Of a stretch of DNA of 16,186 bases, positions 7,246 through 13,897 are shown piece after piece. The DNA lies in assembly GCA_020718925.1 (NCBI GenBank), contig DYRC01000048.1, forward strand, positions 1,644 to 17,829, read 5' to 3'. The notes below the pieces were generated by a model. The model did no database searches and had not been told where the DNA came from. It saw only the letters and a list, made by a program, of their open reading frames with translations. Made by a program: the position numbers and the translations under genes. The DNA comes from Desulfonema limicola. Lineage in GTDB: Bacteria > Desulfobacterota > Desulfobacteria > Desulfobacterales > DYRC01. Positions within the stretch are counted from its first letter, which is position 1. Every line of letters begins with the position of its first letter.

Positions 7246-10200
7246 CTATTTCTCAGCTTTCATAACCATAGGCAATTTTGTAAATCTGCCTCCGCCTACC
7301 TCGATGGGATCGCCTTCATAGCCCAATGCTTTGAAGTCAATATAATTGCCGTAAGTTGCGGAACTGTCCGCGCCGTATTTTTCAAACATAGCCTGCACAT
7401 CTTCATTCCTTTTTGTAACCAGAGACTTGAAATCAACCCCGGGTCTTTCCTGATGGCATTTTCCGCAGTAAGGGGCTTTGGCAAGAGAAGCATGGCAATG
7501 AGTACAGGAAAGTGCCTGTTCTTTCGGAACAACTTCATGGGTAAGTCCCCAGTACATAACGGTTTCCACAAATTCATATTTTCCGCTGTACGCCAACTTC
7601 GTGAGTTTCATACCATCTTCCGATGCTTTGTTCCAGTCCCAGTGTTTCCAGAACCCCTCCCAAATCTGCGGCGTAATCAGGTATTTGTTGACCGCATCGC
7701 TGATCTGTTTTCCCGAATGCAGTTTGAAAGGATAAATCCGGGCTGAAGCATCGTCAATGCTTCCCACAGGAAGCGTCAGTTCGGTAATGCCGTTCTCATT
7801 GATACGGTCTCCCAGCACATAGCGTTTTACCGTGCCGTTATACCATCGGTATGCAGGTTTCAGTGCCTGTTTCCATACAAAGCTTCCCTTATTCTTCATA
7901 TAGACAGGCATTCCATCTTTACCTTTGATTTCTTGGGCTTTTTGATTTCCGGCAGTTGACCAGTCCCAGTAAATTTTGGTAGGCGAACATTTGGAATAGA
8001 GAGGGATATGACAGGTCTGACACGCAATATGTTTTGTGTGCTTATTCATGTGGTGATCCACCAGACCGTCTCCGATATGAGGCTTATCGGTATGACAATA
8101 TTCACAGGAAATATCCCCTTCTGTTGCCGGCACGGAAATGCTACGTCCTGAAATCAGATGATTACGGGTTTTATGGCAGGTCTGACACCTGAAATCCAAA
8201 CCGCCGCTTTCTTTTGAACCCATGTGGACATCGCAGCTCTTATCGGGGTTTTCGAGTTTGGAGTTCATATCGCCGTGTTTGACCGCATCTCCGCCGCCTC
8301 CCATAAAGTGGCAGTTCATGCCGCAGGTGGATCTGCCGGGTCTGCCCACATTCTGAGCCACCTTGAGCAAGTCAACATTTTTATCGGGAAAACCGGCTCC
8401 GGGCGGGTCTTTTTTATATGTTTTGGTGGTATCATGGCAGATAAGACAGTCAATTTTTCTCATATCCGAGAAATCAAACGTCCCATCTTTCCATCCGTAA
8501 CCGATATGACAACTGGTGCATCGGGGCCAGTTTCCGGTGAGATTGATACAGAAATTATTGATGGTGTTGGTGGCTTTTCCCATATCAATGCGGTTTTCAT
8601 GTCCGAGTGTATAAGGCGAAGGTCCGTGCCAGTTCCAGTGAGAAGTTTTCAGAATAGACTTTCCCTCTTTTTCATGACAGGAAAGACAGTTTTCAGTTAC
8701 GGACAGAGCATCGGGTTTGCCCCTGAGCTTAACCAGTTTGCTGTGATCCGGAACATTTTTCGGATGGCAGGACAGACAGTCGGTCGGCGCACGGGTGTCA
8801 AGGGTCCGTGCAACCGGTCCTCTGACCATTGCGCTATAGGTAACCGGTCCCCGGATATGTGTCGTCTGTTCCGCTTCTTTGTGGCAGTCCATGCAGAGAC
8901 GATGATATGCGGCTTTCAGCCCCGGAATGTCAAGATGCGCCGGATCAAAGGGCTTTCCGTGACAGGAATGGCAGTCTGCGGGCAGTTTTTTCTTCTGCCT
9001 GAGTTCTGCCAGAGTAACTTTTTTTCCGTATCTGTCATCTGCTTTCTCAGCCATTCTGTGGTGACAGATTGTACAGTCTCCCAGCACATTGGCATGTTTG
9101 CTGTGCATGAAGCGGACCGGTTCGTACAAATCGCTGTACTTCTTTATAAGAGGGCTGTCAATTATGTGCAGCTTGGGGGCATCCGCTACCGATGGAAAGA
9201 CTTTTTCGGAAATCACCGGCAGATTTTTCGGCATTTCGGCGGTTGCCGGGGAATGGAAAACTGTTCCTGCGGCAAGCATAAAAATAAGCAGAATCATCGG
9301 CGACATTTTTTCCGGACGCGCGCCCAGCACAGGGAAGATAAAAACAAAAACCCTGTAAATAAACATCAGCGTGGCAATGAGTCCTACAGTAATAAATATC
9401 TCCCCTACTGCCGGAAAGTAGGACTTGATGATATACGGCGGGGTATAGCTTACCACAAAGACATTGATCCGGTTCAGCAGAATGCCGATGACAAAGAGTG
9501 TCGAGGCAAAAAACAGCCATCCCGGCGACCTCCGCACTTTGGGAATCAGCAGCAGCACAAACGGAACGATGACGCCGAATATGACTTCTGCCAGAAACGA
9601 AATGCTCTGACAACTGCCGTCCGGAAGATAGACATAAGTCTTTCGGACAAACATATCTCCCAATTTGACAGCCAGATAGAATCCCATGAGAACCGGCATG
9701 AATTTGGCAAGCGGCGTCAGCACGTCCATCTCCGGTTCACGCCCGAAGGATTTGGAGACGATAATGGATTCGAATGTTACCATAGGATAGCCTGCTGCAA
9801 ATGCGGAAAGCAGAAACAGAAGCGGCAGAATAGGCGTGTACCACAGCGGATGAACTTTGTAGGGCGCAATCAGCATGAGAGAGCCGAGACTTGACTGATG
9901 CAGGCATGAAAGCACAATTCCGGTGATAATAAAAAACCACATCACCTTTCCGAGTATCCTGTCCGCAATACCGAGACCGGATTCGGCAAGGCTGTTCATT
10001 GCTGCAAAAGGACCCGGAAGATTCACTTTTCCCTTGAAACGCTCGACAACGATAGGGATAAATTCAATATACAGAACATGCAGATAAATCATGACGCACA
10101 TCGCCACTTCAAAAAGAACCGAATTTCCGTTGTGATTGAAGATCGGGCTGGTAATGTTCCAGTATCTGCCGATATCCACCAGAAGACCCAGAACAACAAA

Positions 10201-10506
10201 GGTGTAACCCAGCATTGCGGTGAGAAGCGCGGGACGAATCACCGCATGATACTGTTCCCGGTTCAGGATATATGCGATAAGTCCTGTGGTAAATCCGCCG
10301 GCTGCCAGTGCCACGCCTGATGCCACATCCACCGCAACCCATATCCCCCAGGGAAACTGATTGTTGAGGTTGCTGACTTTGCCAATGCCGAAAGTGAATC
10401 GCGCGGCTGCAAAGGCACCGCCCACAGCCATCAAAGAGAGCAATACCATGACTCCGGGACTGAGAAAATTTTCCCTGACAGGCTCGAAGTGTTCTTTCAG
10501 ATTCAT
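7246..10506 (-). CDS. NrfD-type membrane subunit fused to a 13-heme cytochrome c (c3-like tetraheme + octaheme tetrathionate reductase family)
   Basis: This 1086-residue protein looks like two or three genes in one. Residues 1-400 are a polytopic NrfD/HybB-type quinone-interacting subunit (first membrane helix about 14-37, roughly nine to ten in all). Residues 401-425 resemble a Sec signal peptide (MSPMILLIFMLAAG, then an ATA site) but are internal. The remainder carries thirteen heme motifs, first cysteines at 478, 512, 538, 577, 607, 663, 687, 728, 774, 801, 829, 1001 and 1014. The first four resemble a class III tetraheme cytochrome. From 607 on, blocks such as KTSHWNWHG, NWPRCTSCHIGYGW, DCLICHDTT and HFMGGGGDAVKHGD mark the octaheme tetrathionate reductase family. 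Motif 728 is CGMNCH (CX3CH). It probably passes quinol electrons to periplasmic hemes; the substrate is unknown. It overlaps the ferredoxin gene by 4 bases. Confidence 0.9.
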   Translation of the reverse strand: MNLKEHFEPVRENFLSPGVMVLLSLMAVGGAFAAARFTFGIGKVSNLNNQFPWGIWVAVDVASGVALAAGGFTTGLIAYILNREQYHAVIRPALLTAMLGYTFVVLGLLVDIGRYWNITSPIFNHNGNSVLFEVAMCVMIYLHVLYIEFIPIVVERFKGKVNLPGPFAAMNSLAESGLGIADRILGKVMWFFIITGIVLSCLHQSSLGSLMLIAPYKVHPLWYTPILPLLFLLSAFAAGYPMVTFESIIVSKSFGREPEMDVLTPLAKFMPVLMGFYLAVKLGDMFVRKTYVYLPDGSCQSISFLAEVIFGVIVPFVLLLIPKVRRSPGWLFFASTLFVIGILLNRINVFVVSYTPPYIIKSYFPAVGEIFITVGLIATLMFIYRVFVFIFPVLGARPEKMSPMILLIFMLAAGTVFHSPATAEMPKNLPVISEKVFPSVADAPKLHIIDSPLIKKYSDLYEPVRFMHSKHANVLGDCTICHHRMAEKADDRYGKKVTLAELRQKKKLPADCHSCHGKPFDPAHLDIPGLKAAYHRLCMDCHKEAEQTTHIRGPVTYSAMVRGPVARTLDTRAPTDCLSCHPKNVPDHSKLVKLRGKPDALSVTENCLSCHEKEGKSILKTSHWNWHGPSPYTLGHENRIDMGKATNTINNFCINLTGNWPRCTSCHIGYGWKDGTFDFSDMRKIDCLICHDTTKTYKKDPPGAGFPDKNVDLLKVAQNVGRPGRSTCGMNCHFMGGGGDAVKHGDMNSKLENPDKSCDVHMGSKESGGLDFRCQTCHKTRNHLISGRSISVPATEGDISCEYCHTDKPHIGDGLVDHHMNKHTKHIACQTCHIPLYSKCSPTKIYWDWSTAGNQKAQEIKGKDGMPVYMKNKGSFVWKQALKPAYRWYNGTVKRYVLGDRINENGITELTLPVGSIDDASARIYPFKLHSGKQISDAVNKYLITPQIWEGFWKHWDWNKASEDGMKLTKLAYSGKYEFVETVMYWGLTHEVVPKEQALSCTHCHASLAKAPYCGKCHQERPGVDFKSLVTKRNEDVQAMFEKYGADSSATYGNYIDFKALGYEGDPIEVGGGRFTKLPMVMKAEK

Positions 10507-11438
10507 GTTTTGTCTCCTTTTTCCGAAGTATTGTTTTCAGGATTTTTTTTATAAAAATTCGAGAACCACATCATGCCGCCGAGGATCGCAAACAAGCCGA
10601 TGGGCGCTGCAAAATACTGAAACAGCCCGTGCTGAATCGCTTCGGTCAATCGCGGCGGCACTTTCGTACCCAGCTTCGGAAAACCGATGCTTTCAAACGG
10701 CTCAGATGAGAGATACAGCCAGCTTGTCCCTCCGACTTCGTATTCCCCGTAAATATGATCAACATATTTGCCGGGATTGTCTTTCATTTTTCTGCGTGCC
10801 AATTTCAACAGATCGGAATGTCTGCCGAAGGTCATCACTTCTCTCGGACAGACCTGAGCGCAGGCAGGAAGTCCGCCGTCCTTGATATATTCAAAGCAGA
10901 ATGTGCATTTTCTGACTTGCGGCGTCAGCGGCTTGCCATATTCATACGCGGGAATCTGAAAGGGACAGGCAATCATACAGTAGCGGCAGCCGATACATTT
11001 TGCCGCGTCATATATCACCGGTCCATCGGGCTGTTTGGTCAGGGCGCCCACAATACATGCTGAAACGCAGGATGGGTCATTGCAGTGCATACATTGGAAC
11101 TTCACAAATGACGGACGATTACGCCATGTGAGAGAACCGATGTTTTTGGGGTAATATTTGTTGACCACCGTGTAGGACGTCTCATCCGGACGTCTTTCAT
11201 TTTCAAGGACAGTCATCTCCTCGAAGGACTCTCTCGGTTTGTCAAGTCCGTGCCGTTCATTGCATGCCTGCTCACATTTCCGACATCCGACACACTCGGT
11301 CGTATCCACCAGACAGCCGACAGCTTCTGCGGATATTCGGGGCGGTTCGGATGCCAGGGCAGATGTATTTCCCTTAATCAGCAGGGGAGCTGCAATTGCT
11401 CCTGACAATTTAAGAAAATACCGGCGATTCATCTCCAT
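10503..11438 (-). CDS. HybA-like periplasmic ferredoxin (four [4Fe-4S]), Tat-exported, C-terminally anchored
   Basis: This 311-residue electron-transfer subunit has a twin-arginine leader (N4-RRYFLK with hydrophobic stretch to about residue 21 and ALA site at 27-29). The body carries ferredoxin repeats typical of HybA/PhsB/DmsB proteins, including CVGCRKCEQAC, CMHCNDPSCVSAC, CIGCRYCMIACPF and CTFCFEYIKDGGLPACAQVC, consistent with four cubane clusters. A hydrophobic helix near 268-292 (FAAPIGLFAILGGMMWF) should anchor it in the membrane as in HybA. A strong ribosome site GGGAGGT (11445-11451) supports the start. The stop overlaps the NrfD-cytochrome start (ATGA), as expected for two subunits of one complex. 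It probably relays electrons between the NrfD domain and the cytochrome or another partner. Confidence 0.92.
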   Translation of the reverse strand: MEMNRRYFLKLSGAIAAPLLIKGNTSALASEPPRISAEAVGCLVDTTECVGCRKCEQACNERHGLDKPRESFEEMTVLENERRPDETSYTVVNKYYPKNIGSLTWRNRPSFVKFQCMHCNDPSCVSACIVGALTKQPDGPVIYDAAKCIGCRYCMIACPFQIPAYEYGKPLTPQVRKCTFCFEYIKDGGLPACAQVCPREVMTFGRHSDLLKLARRKMKDNPGKYVDHIYGEYEVGGTSWLYLSSEPFESIGFPKLGTKVPPRLTEAIQHGLFQYFAAPIGLFAILGGMMWFSNFYKKNPENNTSEKGDKT

Positions 11439-11458
11439 GTCAATACCTCCCTATTTGT

Positions 11459-11492
11459 TCTTGTTTCTATGCGCTACTGCTTGGAAACAAGA
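11459..11492 (-). other. stem-loop in the gap before the ferredoxin gene
   Basis: TCTTGTTTC (11459-11467) and GAAACAAGA (11484-11492) form a perfect 9-bp stem with a 16-base loop in the 61-base gap after the permease-USP gene. On the minus strand it is followed by the ferredoxin ribosome site, not a T-run. It is more likely an mRNA stability or processing element than a terminator. Confidence 0.4.
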
Positions 11493-11499
11493 GAAGTTC

Positions 11500-13059
11500 T
11501 CATTTCTCATTTGGCAGACGCACGACAAGCACAGGCTTGGAACATCTGCTGATAACCCCTCCGGCAACGCTCCCGACAATCGCGCCTTCCAGTTTTCCGT
11601 GACCGTGAGTTCCCATAATCACCAGATCATAATTCCCCTTTTCTGCAACGGACAGAATAATGCCCACAGGATTTCCGGCTTCCACAAGGATATTTCCCTG
11701 TGTCAGAGGACAGCATGGGATTTCCTTTGTTATCCGTTCGGATGTCTCCCGAATGCGCCTGAGTATGGCATCCTTGGCAATGGCGATGCTTTTTGTATTG
11801 AATTCATCCCATTTTTTTCCGAAATGTTCGGTCAGGTCAATTCCCGCTCCGGCAGAAAATTCTTCCAGCATGTCAGGAACAACATGAAGCACGGTAACTT
11901 CTGCCTGATATTTGTTAGCGATGCTGCACGCATACCGGACAGCATACCGGGCGGTTTCAGACAAGTCCGTAACATAAAGAATCTTCCGTATATCCGGAAC
12001 AATGGCGCCGCCATGCACGAAAAACGGATCATCCGTCATTTTTGCGGCAGGACGGATCTCCGTTACGATAGCCGGAGGTTCGGCAGCCTTGGCTTCAGGA
12101 GCTTTTCCGAATATTCTGTCCGTGAATTTCACATACCATGCTGCGGACTGAACCTGAATGATATAAGCAATGGCAATAACCAGAGCCGCACTCGATCCCT
12201 GTGTTCCGAAGGCATTGATGGCAATGGCAAGCGCAATGGAGAGATTCCGCATAACCGAGCCATAGACCAGCGCGATGGCGTCTCCTCTGGGCAGCAGCAT
12301 TTTGCCGGTAATCGTGCTGAGAATATAATTGAACGTATAGATCAGAAAAAGCGGAATCAGAATGATAACCAGCAACTGGGGCGATCCTGCAATGGTTTTG
12401 GCTTTGAGCGCTATGGCAATAAATACGATTCCGACAACGCCTGCGGTGGACAGAGATGGAAAGCGCGGCGCCCACCGATACTGAAATTCCTTCATTCCGT
12501 ATTTTTTTACCAAAGCCTGCTGGGTGAGATATCCGGCAATCATGGGGATAAAGACAATCACCAGTATCTGCTGCATGACTGCCATGATATTCACCTCAAG
12601 ATTCGCGCCCATCAGAAACTTTACATAAAACGGCGTGGCAACCGAGCCTATAGTCAGACCGATGACCGTCATTTTTACAGCCGCTTCGACATTTCCTTTT
12701 GCAAAGCCGGTCCAGGAGATGGTCATGCCGCTGGTGGGGACAAGCCCTGCCAACAGCAGTCCCAGTGCCATATAAGGCTGATCTTTGAAAAACCATATCC
12801 CCATCCCGAAAGCGATAAACGGAACAATTGCGAAGTTGATGCACTGGGTCAGCACCTGCGCCTTCATATCCCCGCCTTCAAAGACTTTTCTGATTTTCAG
12901 CGTTACCATCATGGGATAAACCATAAGAAACGTGAACGGAATAATCAGATTTTTCAGAAACCCTGCGTCAACGATGACTCCGAAAACAAATCCGAGAACC
13001 ATCACGACCGGAATAGCGATTACCAGATTCTTGCTGATTAACTCAAGATATTTCCACAT
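11500..13059 (-). CDS. BASS/ACR3-like permease fused to a universal stress protein domain
   Basis: This 519-residue inner-membrane protein has about ten membrane helices (residues about 8-330) of the bile acid:sodium symporter/arsenite permease fold. A cytoplasmic UspA domain (about 365-519) follows. The USP part keeps the ATP-binding pattern G-x2-G-x9-G-S (G483, G486, G496-S497). In arsenite exporters of the ACR3 family a conserved cysteine sits in a PCTAM-like motif; here the matching segment reads PTSGM (108-112), with threonine in its place. Arsenite export is therefore doubtful and the substrate is open. The ATP-binding USP tail may gate transport by energy state. A terminator-like hairpin lies just upstream (13090-13136). 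A modest AGGA precedes the ATG. Confidence 0.85.
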   Translation of the reverse strand: MWKYLELISKNLVIAIPVVMVLGFVFGVIVDAGFLKNLIIPFTFLMVYPMMVTLKIRKVFEGGDMKAQVLTQCINFAIVPFIAFGMGIWFFKDQPYMALGLLLAGLVPTSGMTISWTGFAKGNVEAAVKMTVIGLTIGSVATPFYVKFLMGANLEVNIMAVMQQILVIVFIPMIAGYLTQQALVKKYGMKEFQYRWAPRFPSLSTAGVVGIVFIAIALKAKTIAGSPQLLVIILIPLFLIYTFNYILSTITGKMLLPRGDAIALVYGSVMRNLSIALAIAINAFGTQGSSAALVIAIAYIIQVQSAAWYVKFTDRIFGKAPEAKAAEPPAIVTEIRPAAKMTDDPFFVHGGAIVPDIRKILYVTDLSETARYAVRYACSIANKYQAEVTVLHVVPDMLEEFSAGAGIDLTEHFGKKWDEFNTKSIAIAKDAILRRIRETSERITKEIPCCPLTQGNILVEAGNPVGIILSVAEKGNYDLVIMGTHGHGKLEGAIVGSVAGGVISRCSKPVLVVRLPNEK

Positions 13060-13089
13060 ACTTTTCCTTTTTTTTCTATCAGAATACTG

Positions 13090-13136
13090 AAAAATGCAAA
13101 CCGGCTCCGGGGCTGTCCCCCGTCAGCCGATTTGCA
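13090..13136 (-). terminator. intrinsic terminator-like hairpin upstream of the permease-USP gene
   Basis: On the minus strand a 12-bp stem (13136-13125 with 13106-13095, one G-T wobble) encloses a second GGGG/CCCC stem (13120-13117 with 13112-13109) and is followed by five T (13094-13090). This is a textbook intrinsic terminator shape. It lies 31 bases before the next start codon, inside an apparent operon, so it may attenuate rather than end transcription. Confidence 0.6.
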
Positions 13137-13206
13137 GCGAGTGGAGGTTTCCCCGCAGGAGGGTAGATGCCAAGCTGCCCTCACACACAGTTTTGCAAAA
13201 ATTATG
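13137..13206 (-). promoter_or_regulatory. candidate structured leader or attenuator upstream of the permease-USP gene
   Basis: Upstream of the terminator-like hairpin the minus strand can form GTG-bulge-GAGG (13186-13179) pairing with CCTCCAC (13147-13141), enclosing a GC-rich internal region with smaller helices. A palindromic TTTTGCAAAA (13191-13200) repeats the TTTGCA sequence of the terminator stem and could compete with it. A CATAAT box (13206-13201) could be a -10 element, but its -35 is poor. I do not recognise a known riboswitch class. Confidence 0.35.
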
Positions 13207-13231
13207 CCGGTTAAAAAGACCACTCTTTATG

Positions 13232-13882
13232 TTATTTTAATTTCTCTGCCTGATCCGAAAGCAGCGATTTGAACCGGTCCAGACTTATCGGATATGGCTG
13301 CATCGGAATTCCCATCCAATCGGCATATTCCAGAAATTCTTCCGGTTTTTCTGCCATATACTGATCGAGATAGCCGATGCCGTCCAGAACCACAGCACCT
13401 CCGGTATGCCGGGGAAAATTTTCATTGGCAACGCTTTTGTCCCATCCTTTGAAAACATCCTCGCGATATTTGATCCACCCGGGCGTCATCCACCAAACCT
13501 TTTCGCCTCCGGCGATTTCCTGAGCGATTTTTTCCCGTTCCGCTTCACTGGCAAGCATGTCCATGCAGTGAGTAGCATGAATTCTTACCACCCCAGTCCC
13601 CTGTTCTTCAATGATCTTCTGCATGGTGCGCGTCGGTTCGTCCATATTGACATAACAGAACTTTCCCCCATAGACCACGATAATCTTGCTCACTTTTTCT
13701 TTTGCCTTGGTGATGCGATCCACAAGCTGACGTTCCAACTCCGGAATATCCTGATGAAGCCCGGGTTTTGTATAGTACAAACTATGGGCATCCAGAAAAC
13801 CTTCCTTTTTCAAATAGTTCAGTTCCAGACTCAGAGTTCCGCAGGAAACTATGGCAATATCTGAAAACGATACATGACTCAT
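13232..13882 (-). CDS. DUF1638 family protein
   Basis: This 216-residue soluble protein of the DUF1638 family has no established function. Recognisable segments are the N-terminal IVSCGTLSLEL (11-21), KIIVVYGGKFCY near 66-77, RIHATHCMDMLA near 99-110 and WWMTPGWIKYREDVFKGWD near 129-147. There is no signal peptide or membrane segment. Cysteines and histidines in conserved-looking positions would allow metal or cofactor binding, but that is speculation. From memory, family members in methanogens and anaerobes often neighbour corrinoid methyltransferase genes, which fits the ASKHA activator in this operon. A strong AGGAGG precedes the ATG and overlaps the end of the flavoprotein gene region; the gap is 15 bases. 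Confidence 0.8.
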   Translation of the reverse strand: MSHVSFSDIAIVSCGTLSLELNYLKKEGFLDAHSLYYTKPGLHQDIPELERQLVDRITKAKEKVSKIIVVYGGKFCYVNMDEPTRTMQKIIEEQGTGVVRIHATHCMDMLASEAEREKIAQEIAGGEKVWWMTPGWIKYREDVFKGWDKSVANENFPRHTGGAVVLDGIGYLDQYMAEKPEEFLEYADWMGIPMQPYPISLDRFKSLLSDQAEKLK

Positions 13883-13897
13883 TCGGATTCCTCCTGT

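Noticed and set aside
8224..9894. Plus-strand open frame of 556 codons opposite the NrfD-cytochrome gene
   Set aside because: It mirrors a gene with clear heme motifs on the other strand. The translation has no recognisable domain and follows the codon bias of the opposite frame.
11239..13041. Plus-strand open frame of 600 codons opposite the ferredoxin and permease genes
   Set aside because: It spans two well-identified minus-strand genes and is rich in His, Arg and Asn without domain features, so it is a shadow.
11500..13059. Reading the permease as an arsenite exporter (ACR3)
   Set aside because: The characteristic cysteine motif is replaced by PTSGM and no arsR, arsC or arsenic gene is nearby.
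13137..13206. Cyclic-di-GMP, cobalamin or other known riboswitch in the leader
   Set aside because: Conserved core sequences of these classes were looked for by eye and not found.
13060..13231. tRNA or small protein gene in the gap
   Set aside because: No cloverleaf with a CCA-proximal acceptor stem and no T-loop GTTCRA motif. The short frame there has no coding features.
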